A stretch of 64,000 nucleotides of DNA from Actinomyces naeslundii (GTDB lineage: Bacteria > Actinomycetota > Actinomycetes > Actinomycetales > Actinomycetaceae). The stretch spans positions 162,749 to 226,748 of the forward strand of contig NZ_MSRR01000010.1 of the NCBI RefSeq assembly GCF_001956585.1, given 5' to 3'. Below are positions 1 to 8,449 of the stretch, piece after piece. A model generated the notes under the pieces. It did no database searches. It saw nothing but the letters and a program-made list of their open reading frames with translations, and was not told the DNA's origin. Position 1 is the stretch's first letter; every line of letters begins with the position of its first letter. A program made the translations under genes and the position numbers.

Positions 1-761
1 ATCCCGGCCAGGGCGTGGGCCTTGGAGAAGGTTCGCGAGACCACGAGGTTGGGGGCATCGGCCAGGAGGGTGAGGGCGTCGCCGGCCTCGGGGTCGGTAA
101 CGAAGTCGAGGTAGGCCTCATCAATGAGGACGACGACGTCGCGCGGCACACCGGTCACGAGATCAGCCAGCTCGCGGGCGGTCAGGATCGTCCCAGTGGG
201 GTTGTTGGGCGTGCAGGCCATGACCACACGGGTGCGGGGGGTGATGGCCGCCAGCATGGCGAGCACGTCGTGGCGGGCGTCGGGGGTCAGCGGGACGCGC
301 ACGGCCCTGGCTCCGGCGACGGCGATGCAGATCGGGTAGGCCTCGAAGGAGCGCCAGGGGATGACGACCTCGTCGCCGGGCCGGCAGACGGCGTCGAGCA
401 GGTGCTGGATGAGGGCGACTGAGCCGTTGCCGACGACGACCTGCTCGGCCTCCACGCCCCACCGGCGGGCCAGCGCCTGCGTCAGGGTCTCGCCGGTCAT
501 CTCGGGGTAGCGGTTGACTCCGGCCACGGCGCGGGTGATGGCCTCGACCACCGACTCCTGCGGGGGGAAGGGCAGCTCGTTGGAGGAGAGCTTGGCGATC
601 TCCACCGGGCTCGCGGCATCGGGCCGGGCCCCGGGCACGTAGGCGGGCAGGGCGGCGACGTCGGGGCGGATGCGGACCGTCGTCGTGGGCTGGTCGTTCA
701 GGCCGGGAGCAGGGGAGCTCGGGACCGGTTGGCCGGTCGGCGGGGTCGCTGAGGAAGTCAT
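1..761 (-). CDS. hisC: Histidinol-phosphate aminotransferase, 3' end cut by window edge
   Basis: PLP-dependent aminotransferase of histidine biosynthesis (imidazole-acetol phosphate + Glu to histidinol phosphate). The visible 253 codons begin with a Pro/Ser-rich tail, then the HisC entry motif KLSSNELPFPPQ followed by NRYPEMTGE, the TPNNPTG loop, the DEAYLDF PLP-Asp region and, at the very edge, TFSKAHALAG containing the Schiff-base lysine. The C-terminal domain lies outside the window. The start is the ATG at 761; no earlier in-frame start gives family homology. It is divergent from the holin-like gene with only 46 bp between starts. The family call is firm from the motifs; that it serves histidine rather than a related aromatic aminotransferase role is the usual reading for this motif set. 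Confidence 0.9.
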   Translation of the reverse strand, partial: MTSSATPPTGQPVPSSPAPGLNDQPTTTVRIRPDVAALPAYVPGARPDAASPVEIAKLSSNELPFPPQESVVEAITRAVAGVNRYPEMTGETLTQALARRWGVEAEQVVVGNGSVALIQHLLDAVCRPGDEVVIPWRSFEAYPICIAVAGARAVRVPLTPDARHDVLAMLAAITPRTRVVMACTPNNPTGTILTARELADLVTGVPRDVVVLIDEAYLDFVTDPEAGDALTLLADAPNLVVSRTFSKAHALAG

Positions 762-807
762 ATCCCCATCTTGGCATCACCTCAGGTTTCCCAGGCACAA
801 TGTCCCT

Positions 808-1215
808 ATGGAGATCGTGGTACGAACTATCGGAAACGCGGCCGGCCTGTGGCTGGCCACGCGCCTCCTGTCCGGGCTGAGTGTGCCCGAGGGGGTGAGC
901 ACCGCCCAGATGTGGCTGAACCTGCTGGTCCTGGGCCTGGTGCTGGCACTGGTGAACTCGCTGGTCAAGCCCGTGGCAAAGTTCCTGACCTTTCCGCTCT
1001 ACATCATCACCTTCGGGCTGTTCGCCCTGGTGGTCAACGGCACGATGCTCTCCCTGACCGGTTGGCTCACCGACCACATCGCCGCGCTCGGCACCGGCGG
1101 CTCAGTACCGCTGGGGCTGGAGGTCTCCACCTTCAGTGCCGCGGTGATCGGCTCGATCATCATCTCGGTGATCTCCTCGATCATCGCCGCGATGCTCGTG
1201 CGCCGCGAGGACTGA
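808..1215 (+). CDS. Phage holin family 4 / DUF-type small integral membrane protein
   Basis: A 135-residue protein with four predicted membrane segments: near residues 10-20 (weak), 30-50 (WLNLLVLGLVLALVNSLV), 55-80 (FPLYIITFGLFALVVNGTML) and 105-130 (AAVIGSIIISVISSIIAAML). The LVNSLVKPVAKFLTFPLYIITFGLFALVVN stretch is the hallmark of the widespread mycobacterial/streptomycete 'phage holin family' (YvlD-like) proteins. The function of these proteins is not established and the holin name is historical. I chose the ATG at 808. A CACAAT -10-like hexamer at 796-801 sits six bases before it and no Shine-Dalgarno is visible, so a leaderless mRNA is likely. An upstream in-frame start at 670 would overlap hisC and adds no family sequence. 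Confidence 0.8.
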   Translation: MEIVVRTIGNAAGLWLATRLLSGLSVPEGVSTAQMWLNLLVLGLVLALVNSLVKPVAKFLTFPLYIITFGLFALVVNGTMLSLTGWLTDHIAALGTGGSVPLGLEVSTFSAAVIGSIIISVISSIIAAMLVRRED

Positions 1216-1246
1216 CGAGGTCGGTCGCAGTCGGCTCCGGGAGGCA

Positions 1247-3364
1247 CTAGCGCTCGCCCGACGGCTGCGGGGCCGGGGTCGGCAGCTCGTAGGAGGGTTT
1301 CGACGACGGCACCTTGCCCTGGTAGCCCGTGTCCTGGTTGCCGGTGGCATCCTTGTACACCCCGCTGGAGTCGGTGTCGCGCTGGACCGCGAAGGTGTAC
1401 TCGGTAGTGGTCGCCCCCTGCTCACCAGCGCCTGAGGCGTGGGAGAAGGACGTGCGCCAGTCGGCCAGCTCCGGGGCCCGTTCCTCCAGGCCCTCGGTGG
1501 CCTGTGCGTAGACGTCCGAGGCGTGGGGGTAGCCGCCCATGTCCATCTGGTGGGTGTCGAGCATGGCGACCTGGCGGTGGGGACCGGTGGGCGTGGGGGC
1601 GGCGTCGAGCCCGGGGACGGCGTCACCGGCGTTCTCCAGGTGGAGGGCGTGGACGTCGTCGGGGATGGCGGCGCCCGCGGTGGGCGACCCGGCCGTGAGG
1701 ACCGTGGTGATGTTGTACCGGTCCTGGATCGCAGGGTCGGCGGCGATGTTGGACACGGTGATCCCGCCCTGGGAGTGACCGTAGAGGGCGACCTCCTCTC
1801 CGGGCTGGATACCGGCCTGGCGCATGGCGGTGACGACGGCGCTCTCCATGGCCGTGGGGGTCCCGCCCACCCCCTCGAGGTTGGTGAGCAGGTCCTGCGG
1901 CTCACCGTCGCCGACGGTCCAGTCGGTGGTTCCGGGGACGTAGACGACCCAGGAGACGCGGCCGTCGGCGTGCTCGACCCGTTGGATGGAGATGACGCCG
2001 GCCTCCTCGTAGTCCTGCCCCAGGGATCCTCTGGAGGCCTGCAGCTCCTGACAGTGGGTGATCGTCTCGGAGATGCTCTGCGGAGACCTGGAGTCCTTGC
2101 CCTTGCCGGTCATGCCGGCCTGCACCGGGCTACCCAGCCCCAGGGGGTCCTTAGTGGCGGGAGGGAGCACGGTGGATCCGCTGCCGCCCACGGGGGTGAC
2201 CGTGATCCCGGTCTGGCGCCCGTAGAGCCCGGCACCCAGTGCCGTCGCGTTCATCCCCAGGTACGCGGTGACGCGTTGCATGGGCGTGAGGCTGGTGGTG
2301 TCCACGGTCCGGGTCCCCACGGGCACCTGACCGGGGAGGTGCTGCGTCACCCACGGGTCGAGGCGCTCGGAGACCTGCTTGAGGTAGGCCTCGATCGTGG
2401 CGGACTCCCGCCCGGTCCTGGCCTTCTGGAGCCAGAGTGTCAGCAGAACGATCCGCACGGCGTCGTCCTTGACCCACCGGGCGGTGGCCGGGTCGGCCAG
2501 CAGGAGGTGCAGGGCCTCGGCAACGGCCTGGCCGTCCTCGCTGTCCGCCAGCTTCGCGTAGAGGGGGCTGCCGGGCGTCGTCAAGAGCGTCGCCAGGCCG
2601 GTGGGACCCGAGACCGCTGCGGAGATGCCGCGCCCCAGCGCCTGGTAGGCCAGGCCACTGTCGAAGGCCCGGATGTCCACGGGGCCCACGAGGCCGGGAC
2701 CGGGCGTGGCGCCGCCCTCGGCGAGCGTGTGGGCCTGGGAGCAGGCGATGACGTCGGAGGCGATGCCGCGCAGGGACGCGGCGACATCCGAAAGGCTTCC
2801 CGCACCTTGCGTCAAGCCATTGATCGAGTGGAGAGCCATCTGGTATTGGATGTCTCCTTGCCGCCACATATGGTCGTTGTAGGCAAGGTCCTCAGCCAGC
2901 GTGGTGGTGCTCGACCCACCCACCAGCGTGGTTGACTCTCCCGACCCCGGTAGGCACTGACCGCCGCTGCTGTGCCAGGAGCTGTATGGCGGTGTGTAGT
3001 AATGAGTGGTGCCATCCTCATTCATCATGGGAAGCGGTGGAATGAGCTCAATCTCCCCAATCGCCTGGAGGGCACTCTCCTGAGCATTCTCCAGGGAGCC
3101 GGCGGTCAGGTTGAGACTGCCGGCGAGGGTATCCAGGTCATCCGTGTTCACTGAGACGCTGCCGCCCGAGACGATCGTTGGGGCCAGTCCTCCCCACATG
3201 CGCCATGGGTGGCCGGTGTCCTCCGGGGCCGGTCCGTTGTACGGGGCAGGGGGAGTCGCAGGCTCCGGGGGCAACGGATCGGAGTAAGGCGGCTTCGTCG
3301 CGTGGGGGTCCTGCTTCCAGGCGGGGTACGAGCCGCTGGGACTGTCCGTGACGACCGGGCTCAT
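1247..3364 (-). CDS. Alpha/beta hydrolase with helical N-terminus, possible type VII-exported lipase
   Basis: A 705-residue protein. Residues 1-70 are Pro-rich; about 75-110 and 180-220 are predicted amphipathic helices. The C-terminal third is an alpha/beta-hydrolase: nucleophile elbow YGHSQGG near residue 528, candidate acid in NAGDAVPGLD near 577 and His in GGYPHASD near 614. There is no Sec signal or lipobox. The upstream small WXG-type gene overlaps its start by 4 bp (ATGA), so the two are translationally coupled. Large hydrolases paired with WXG100-like proteins are typical of ESX/type VII substrates, which would place it outside the cell; this is inference because no secretion-machinery genes are in the window. 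The substrate cannot be read from the sequence. The start (ATG 3364) is fixed by the overlap. Confidence 0.7.
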   Translation of the reverse strand: MSPVVTDSPSGSYPAWKQDPHATKPPYSDPLPPEPATPPAPYNGPAPEDTGHPWRMWGGLAPTIVSGGSVSVNTDDLDTLAGSLNLTAGSLENAQESALQAIGEIELIPPLPMMNEDGTTHYYTPPYSSWHSSGGQCLPGSGESTTLVGGSSTTTLAEDLAYNDHMWRQGDIQYQMALHSINGLTQGAGSLSDVAASLRGIASDVIACSQAHTLAEGGATPGPGLVGPVDIRAFDSGLAYQALGRGISAAVSGPTGLATLLTTPGSPLYAKLADSEDGQAVAEALHLLLADPATARWVKDDAVRIVLLTLWLQKARTGRESATIEAYLKQVSERLDPWVTQHLPGQVPVGTRTVDTTSLTPMQRVTAYLGMNATALGAGLYGRQTGITVTPVGGSGSTVLPPATKDPLGLGSPVQAGMTGKGKDSRSPQSISETITHCQELQASRGSLGQDYEEAGVISIQRVEHADGRVSWVVYVPGTTDWTVGDGEPQDLLTNLEGVGGTPTAMESAVVTAMRQAGIQPGEEVALYGHSQGGITVSNIAADPAIQDRYNITTVLTAGSPTAGAAIPDDVHALHLENAGDAVPGLDAAPTPTGPHRQVAMLDTHQMDMGGYPHASDVYAQATEGLEERAPELADWRTSFSHASGAGEQGATTTEYTFAVQRDTDSSGVYKDATGNQDTGYQGKVPSSKPSYELPTPAPQPSGER

Positions 3365-3588
3365 GACGGGCTCGCTCCATTGGATGAGCCGCGCGACTCC
3401 AGGGCGCCGACATTGGTGAAGGCCGTGTCATAGCGCGTCGCCAGCGTGGTCAGGAGCCCGGAGGCATTGTCCAGTGCCGTCTGGCAGGCGTTGGAGTCCG
3501 CTCCGACCCAGCTGGCGGGGACCGAGGCGGGGAACTGGGTGACGGCGGTGTCATAGTCCGCCTTCGAGCGTGACAGTGAGAAAGACAT
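3361..3588 (-). CDS. Small WXG100-like protein
   Basis: A 75-residue protein starting MSFSLSRSKADYD. It is predominantly helical with a central SWVGADSNA turn matching the W-x-G hairpin of WXG100/ESAT-6 proteins, then a second helix ending in a Ser/Gly tail. It is slightly shorter than the usual ~100 residues. I chose the ATG at 3588 because the 14 extra upstream codons of the open frame are non-helical and Pro/Gly/Arg-rich. Its stop overlaps the start of the hydrolase (ATGA), so it probably chaperones or escorts that protein. Family assignment rests on size, helix-turn-helix form and the WVG motif only. Confidence 0.55.
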   Translation of the reverse strand: MSFSLSRSKADYDTAVTQFPASVPASWVGADSNACQTALDNASGLLTTLATRYDTAFTNVGALESRGSSNGASPS

Positions 3589-4107
3589 GACTCGACGGTA
3601 GGGCGCGCCTGGGACGCCCGCAGCGCCCACGATCCGCCCTGTGGATCAGCCCTGCAGACTGACGCCTGTGGCCCCCGGAATCCCGAACGGGGCGCTGGTC
3701 CTCCCGGCCCGCTCCTCGGCTGCGCGCATCCACTCAGAAAAGGACTCGGCCCGCGATCCGGTTTCCCGGATCGCGGGCCCAAGCCTCGCGAGGTCCTCCT
3801 GCGACCCGGCTTCCCATAAGGCCGGGGAGGTGGATCCTCCTTCGCCAGAGCGCTCGGTCCGGGCTCCCTAAGACCCGTTCCGAACTCGGAGACCTGCCAG
3901 TCATCGGGCTCCCCAACCCTCGTGACCGGTTCCGTCCGGCGGTAGTAACCATGTAACCGACCGATCCTGAGCGGACCCCCCGGAAACCCCTATGAACATG
4001 CTGAGAAATAGGCGCCATTCCGCCATTTCCACGTTGCCTGTGCCACATTCCGGCTGTCGCTCAGGTTATTCCGGCACTTCTTCAGGCCCTTTCCCAAGGC
4101 CTCTTCA
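3589..4107. other. 519-bp intergenic region, no supported protein gene
   Basis: No reading frame here has convincing coding character. It holds the strong hairpin at 3748-3779 and, upstream of it on the reverse strand, several GC-rich inverted segments (for example around 3795-3835). The segment 3780-4050 could be the long 3' UTR of the methyltransferase gene, the 5' region of the WXG-like gene, or a structured RNA ending at the hairpin. The last ~60 bases (4010-4080) are relatively AT-rich. Confidence 0.4.
3748..3779 (-). terminator. Strong hairpin, probable reverse-strand terminator
   Basis: Perfect 14-bp stem (GGCCCGCGATCCGG on the forward strand) with a TTTC/GAAA tetraloop. On the reverse strand the stem is followed by GAGTCCTTTTCTG, a weak U-rich tail; the forward side has none. 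It would end transcripts coming from the methyltransferase side, or an RNA encoded in 3780-4050. Confidence 0.6.
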
Positions 4108-4779
4108 TCAAACCGAGGCGGGCGGCCGGCGCAGGCACACGACGGCGTCGGCCCGGCTGTCCTCCTGGCCGTCAGGCCCGGTGACCCGGCGCTGGCGCTC
4201 CTCAGCGACGACGACCTCCCAGCCCGCCGTCGCCTCGGCCAGGCCCGTCACCAGCTCGCCGGCCGCGTAGGTCCGGGCGTGGTGCCTGTGCCAGGGCGGG
4301 TTGACGGCGTGCACGGCAGTGAGCAGGCGCCCGCCGGGGGCGACGCGGGCGGCGGCGTCGGACAGGAGGGCGACGAGGTCGAGGGAGCCCTCCTCGGGCC
4401 CGCCGTGCACGTAGAAGCTCGTCACCAGGTCGAAGGGCCCCTCCGGCAGGCCGGCTTCGACGTCGTGCACCCGGCCGGTCACTCGTGAGGCGACCCCACG
4501 GCGCTCAGCCTCTCGACTCAGGCGTGCGACGGCGGTGGCGGACAGGTCCAGGCCGGTCACTCGCCAGCCGTGCTCGGCCAGCCACAGGACATCAGCGCCC
4601 TCGCCGCAGCCGATCTCCAGGGCGGCTCCGGGCTCCCAGTCGACGGCGAGCTCGGGCAGCCAGTTATTGGGGCGGCCCGACCAGAGCTGCTCGACCGAGG
4701 CGTAGCGCTCCTCCCAGCTCGAGGCGTGGTGACCGGCGTCGGACGGCGGCTCGGAGGGCTGATGGCGGGAGGACGTCAT
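4108..4779 (-). CDS. Class I SAM-dependent methyltransferase
   Basis: A 223-residue cytoplasmic methyltransferase. The SAM site is clear: motif I LEIGCGEGADVLWLAEHG near residues 53-70, the acidic end of beta-2 in VTGLDLS, and motif post-I. N-terminal SWEERYASVEQLWSGRPNNWL is typical of small thiopurine/tellurite-type (TehB-like) methyltransferases in actinobacteria. The substrate is not evident. The start ATG at 4779 is the only reasonable one. It lies just outside the defence island on the same strand but 183 bp away from vsr, so it is probably a separate, chromosomal gene. Confidence 0.8.
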   Translation of the reverse strand: MTSSRHQPSEPPSDAGHHASSWEERYASVEQLWSGRPNNWLPELAVDWEPGAALEIGCGEGADVLWLAEHGWRVTGLDLSATAVARLSREAERRGVASRVTGRVHDVEAGLPEGPFDLVTSFYVHGGPEEGSLDLVALLSDAAARVAPGGRLLTAVHAVNPPWHRHHARTYAAGELVTGLAEATAGWEVVVAEERQRRVTGPDGQEDSRADAVVCLRRPPASV

Positions 4780-4859
4780 GGTGCGATCCTAGGCGGTGCC
4801 GGCTCACGCAGCAGGTCGCGCAGTGAAGCGCTCCGACGGCCCCACCGGCGACCGGGCCG

Positions 4860-4950
4860 GTCCGTACACGCCCGCCGCCTGCCGGACGAGGTCCGCGCCG
4901 CCCTGGAGACCGAGCCCATCATGCTGCCCAGCTGGGACCCGATGGCCTGA
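4860..4950 (+). pseudogene. Possible 3' remnant of a lost gene
   Basis: The forward frame ending at the TGA of 4948-4950 reads like the tail of a real protein (LPDEVRAALETEPIMLPSWD then a short end), with codon use typical of the host. No start or upstream domain accompanies it, and upstream the same frame runs antisense through the methyltransferase gene. It sits exactly at the edge of the defence island, where a resident gene might have been truncated. The parent protein is not recognised; this is a low-confidence call. Confidence 0.25.
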
Positions 4951-4962
4951 GGCTGCTGGGGC

Positions 4963-5460
4963 TCACGGGCGCCCGTTGGGCTCTTCGCCTTCGTCGAGGG
5001 CCCGGACGATGAGCCGCACGGCCTCCTCGGGCGGGACGTGCTCCCAGATCCGCAGCACCGTCCACCCCTCCGCCTCGGCCATCGCGGTGGTCTCTCGGTC
5101 CCGTTCGATGTTCCTCGCGAGCTTCGGGCGCCAGTAGCCGGCGTTCGTCACCGGCATCGTCGCGTGCTCGGGGCACCCGTGCCAGAAGCAGCCGTCGATG
5201 AATACGGCCACGCGCCGGCGGGTGAACACGATGTCCGCCCGCCGGCGCTTGTTGCTCCATGGCGCCATGTCCACGCGGTAGCGCAGGCCCCGGGCGTGCA
5301 GCAGTCGCCGGATCGCGAGCTCGGGCTTGGTGTCCCGGTGCATGTTGGCACGCATGGACCTGGCCACGCCCGGCGTCGACGCCCAGGACGGGGCATCGGC
5401 CCGTCCCGGCCGCCGCGGCTGCGACCTCTCCGGCTCAGTCGGCGTCGACGACGGGGTCAT
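4963..5460 (-). CDS. vsr: Very short patch repair endonuclease Vsr
   Basis: A 165-residue Vsr nuclease that nicks 5' of the T in T:G mismatches created by deamination of 5-methylcytosine. Visible family features: MRANMHRDTKPELAIRRLLH, the catalytic Asp in RRADIVF (about residue 76), FIDGCFWHGCPEH (87-99) with the metal/zinc ligands, and RDRETTAMAEAEGW leading to the RIWEH strand. Its start overlaps the end of the Z1 gene by 26 bp, so it is the last cistron of the operon. Pairing with the C5 methyltransferase at 17358-18452 makes sense: it would repair the mutagenic by-product of that enzyme, or act as a nuclease subunit of the system. The first ~30 residues are Pro/Arg-rich and may belong to a later start. 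Confidence 0.9.
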   Translation of the reverse strand: MTPSSTPTEPERSQPRRPGRADAPSWASTPGVARSMRANMHRDTKPELAIRRLLHARGLRYRVDMAPWSNKRRRADIVFTRRRVAVFIDGCFWHGCPEHATMPVTNAGYWRPKLARNIERDRETTAMAEAEGWTVLRIWEHVPPEEAVRLIVRALDEGEEPNGRP

Positions 5461-8446
5461 CGCTCCTATCCGGACGTTCTACCGTAAAGGCAATCCTGCC
5501 CTTAGGTGCCGCAGAATGGGGAATAGCAAACGAAAAGATCGTAGCAACATCCTTAGACTCCATCCTATTCGGAAGCTTTCTAGGGTCACGCTCGCCTCCA
5601 ATTTTCGGGTCTGCGGCGAATGTAAGCAGCATCGCCCCTCGCTTCCCTGTGCAGTACGCTTCGGCCGACACTCCACCCGAACTATCTGGATTTCCAGCCA
5701 TGGCCTCAATAGCGTCACGCTGACGGAATGAACTTCCAGAGAAACCCCCACGAGAACGACGAGTTCTTTTGAGCACGCGGAGCTTTATTCCTTCGACGGT
5801 TTTCTCTGACACACTCTCGAGTACAGGAAGAAGAACCGCCCAGTCCTCAAGCTTTCCTTCGAGCATCGCCCGACGTATCATCTCCAGATGAGGGAAGAAG
5901 TCGAACTGCTCCATCCAAGAGAAACCCTTCAGAACCGCAAACATTTCCTCGGCAGTAACGACGGCGACCCGCCCATCGAACTTCCCCATACGCTTGGTCC
6001 TCGGGTCCAGATAATTGAAGGACTCAATCGGTCCGAACAAGTCACGCTCGAACCACGGCCGAACGAGTGCGAAGTGCTTCGCATTCGTCTCTCCGCTCCC
6101 CCGCTCAGGTTGGCGCGGGAAGTCCTGAAGCTTACCGCCGATACCACCAAAACTAAGTTTACTATTGTACATCTTCTTCGCATTGTACATCTTGTTACGA
6201 CTCGTGGGAAGCAACCATGGCAAATGCTGGAACACCAATGGCGGAATATCGATGGGACGGATGAGGGGGCGACCTTCTTCATCAACTCTGGCAAAAATCG
6301 CGAGCTGCTCACGGAATTGCTCCTCATCCCGCATGATCGCCCCGAATGCCTCGTAGAGGTCATACATCGCCTCCCCGGCCCCCTTGACACTTCTGGCCAT
6401 GTACAGCCTCACCAGATCAGGGTATCCACGCCTGTAGCCGAACCACCGCCCCATCTGCATGAGGGCGTCCCCCTGAGTCGACCTGCGCTTGAAATAAGTG
6501 ATGGTCAGCCCCTCGAGGGTGAACCCCCGACTGAGCTTCGTGCCGCCGACGAGGATTCGCCAGACCCGATCCCTTTGGAAGTCTACCTGGTTGTACTGCT
6601 GGTCCTTGTCACCATTGACGATGACGACCGGGTCGGTGGCGCCGGCCATGACGAGGTCGAGCACCTCGCCGATGAATGGAGCCACGTCTTCGAAGGATTC
6701 CGGAAGGGGCAGGTCGCCCTCCCACTGCCGAGCGGCGGAGACGATGGCGAAGTCCTTATCGAAGAGCTTGCGCAGCGCATCATTCGATACGGGGGACCCG
6801 TATCCCGCCTGCTGCCACAGGCGGCGGATCCGATCCCCGAGCTCGGCGTGCTCCGTCTGCTTGACGGACTCGTGCACCAGCATCGTGTGGTGACGGAAGG
6901 CCCCCTCCAGCGCGGGTCTTCTCGTCGCTCTCCACAGCTTGATCGCCCCGGTGAGCACGAAGGCGTTCAGGGCCTCGCGCAGCTCCTCCTCCACACGCTG
7001 CGGATTGGTGTCGTCGTCACCGCTCAGACTGCGGACGAAGGCCTTCTCGTTCGAGACGGCCGGATCATTCTTCTCCTCATCGTTGAGATCCTCGAAGTCG
7101 TGATAGGCCCGACCTCCCCGGTATGCCTCCGGGGCGCTCAGGCTCACGATGAAATCGCGGGGGAAGATGTCCTCGGCGTCCTCCGGTGAGACGAAGACGT
7201 TCGCGAAGGGTGTCGCGGTGTAGCCGACGTACTGGGCGCGGCTGAGCCGGCGCATGAGCTCAGCGATGAGCCGGTTGATCGCGGTGCGCTTTTTCCTCGT
7301 TCCGGCGCTGTCCGGCTTGACCGTGTTGACCGAGGCCTGATCGGCCTCATCGTCAATGATGAGTGTTGGAATTTCGTTCAATGGCGCCTTGATGCGTCGC
7401 AGATCATTGACCAGTTTGCCGAGCACGGTCTTGTTCTTCTTGACGACGGCGATGCGTACGCGGGTCCGATGGATGTTGTCCACGTGCCACATGGGCCGTG
7501 CGGGATTACTGAGCTCATGCGCGGCCCGCGGATCGAGCGTATCAAGACCGGCCTTGAGTAGCTTGTAGTCATCCTTAGCGCCGGTCAGGCGACAGATGGC
7601 CGGAACACCCGTTTCGGTGAATCCGGGACCGTAGGAGACGAATCGCCCCGCCTTCCAGTCGACGTCATCGGTGCTCACGTAGTCGACGTCCTTCAGGAGG
7701 TCCTCGTCCTCCTCACTGATTCCCCCGAGGATGTTCTCCCTCCCGATGAGCTCCATGTCGAGTCGGCGCTGGGTCTGGGAGCGCAGGATCTCCACAGTTC
7801 CGGTGAGCACGATGATGAGCCGGTAACCCGCGTCGATGGCCTTGGCGATGACACCGGTGAAGTTGGCGGTCTTGCCGCTCTGGACGTGACCGACGACCAG
7901 CCCCTTCGACTGGTAGGCCTCAGCCCGTGAGGGATCGGCGAGGCGGCCGACGATGTCGGTGGTGGCCGAGTCGATGCTCGCCACTGCTTCAGGCGGCAGC
8001 CTCTTCTCCAGCAGTGACCGGTAGCCGTCCCAGTAGAAGTGGTGCGCCCGTCGCCGCTCCTCGTCGTACCAGGGCTCCCTGTCGGATGCGGCGATGACCA
8101 TCGTCCTATCGATAAAGACCGGGAAGGCCTCGTTGATGCGAGACGCCACGTCGTCGTTCACTCCGAGCCGCTTCATGACGACCGCCCGCCGTTCAGGGGT
8201 GCGGGCGGCAGTCCCGCCAGTCCAAGCAGCATCGCTCTCCGCGTCCCACATGCTGAGCCGGAGGTGGAACGTCCTTCTTCCCGGGGCGTTGCGATCAGCA
8301 CCCAGGATGAGCTCAGCGAGCTCTTCCCGTTCGATCCTCTCCCCAGCGACCTGGAGGAAGGCCGACACAATGTTGTGCAAGTCCATCGGTTCGTCCATGC
8401 CCGTGAGCGCCTGCTCAAGTGCCCGGTCGTACTTGTCAATGCTCAT
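5435..8446 (-). CDS. Z1 domain helicase-like ATPase of a restriction-like system
   Basis: A 1003-residue superfamily-2-like ATPase. Motifs in order: Walker A GHVQSGKT (residues 186-193), DEAD-type Walker B IIDDEAD (363-369), motif III GYTATPF (408-414), TKLSRGFTLEGL (636-647) and the arginine-finger motif QMGRWFGYR (664-672), which is the signature of Z1-domain proteins. The Z1 family occurs beside GHKL/MutL ATPases, PD-(D/E)XK proteins, Vsr and C5 methylases in predicted restriction-like systems (Iyer, Abhiman and Aravind) and in the Mza defence system; this neighbourhood matches. It is predicted to translocate on or remodel DNA for the nucleases. Three bp follow the preceding stop. The C-terminal segment (about residues 745-990; 5480-6210) is visibly AT-richer than the rest, suggesting exchange of this part. 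Confidence 0.85.
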   Translation of the reverse strand: MSIDKYDRALEQALTGMDEPMDLHNIVSAFLQVAGERIEREELAELILGADRNAPGRRTFHLRLSMWDAESDAAWTGGTAARTPERRAVVMKRLGVNDDVASRINEAFPVFIDRTMVIAASDREPWYDEERRRAHHFYWDGYRSLLEKRLPPEAVASIDSATTDIVGRLADPSRAEAYQSKGLVVGHVQSGKTANFTGVIAKAIDAGYRLIIVLTGTVEILRSQTQRRLDMELIGRENILGGISEEDEDLLKDVDYVSTDDVDWKAGRFVSYGPGFTETGVPAICRLTGAKDDYKLLKAGLDTLDPRAAHELSNPARPMWHVDNIHRTRVRIAVVKKNKTVLGKLVNDLRRIKAPLNEIPTLIIDDEADQASVNTVKPDSAGTRKKRTAINRLIAELMRRLSRAQYVGYTATPFANVFVSPEDAEDIFPRDFIVSLSAPEAYRGGRAYHDFEDLNDEEKNDPAVSNEKAFVRSLSGDDDTNPQRVEEELREALNAFVLTGAIKLWRATRRPALEGAFRHHTMLVHESVKQTEHAELGDRIRRLWQQAGYGSPVSNDALRKLFDKDFAIVSAARQWEGDLPLPESFEDVAPFIGEVLDLVMAGATDPVVIVNGDKDQQYNQVDFQRDRVWRILVGGTKLSRGFTLEGLTITYFKRRSTQGDALMQMGRWFGYRRGYPDLVRLYMARSVKGAGEAMYDLYEAFGAIMRDEEQFREQLAIFARVDEEGRPLIRPIDIPPLVFQHLPWLLPTSRNKMYNAKKMYNSKLSFGGIGGKLQDFPRQPERGSGETNAKHFALVRPWFERDLFGPIESFNYLDPRTKRMGKFDGRVAVVTAEEMFAVLKGFSWMEQFDFFPHLEMIRRAMLEGKLEDWAVLLPVLESVSEKTVEGIKLRVLKRTRRSRGGFSGSSFRQRDAIEAMAGNPDSSGGVSAEAYCTGKRGAMLLTFAADPKIGGERDPRKLPNRMESKDVATIFSFAIPHSAAPKGRIAFTVERPDRSDDPVVDAD

Positions 8447-8449
8447 GTC

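Noticed and set aside
3868-3905. 5S rRNA-like string (CGTTCCGAACTCGG followed by CCTGCCAG)
   Set aside because: Only about 25 bases resemble 5S; no flanking helices, no 16S/23S genes nearby.
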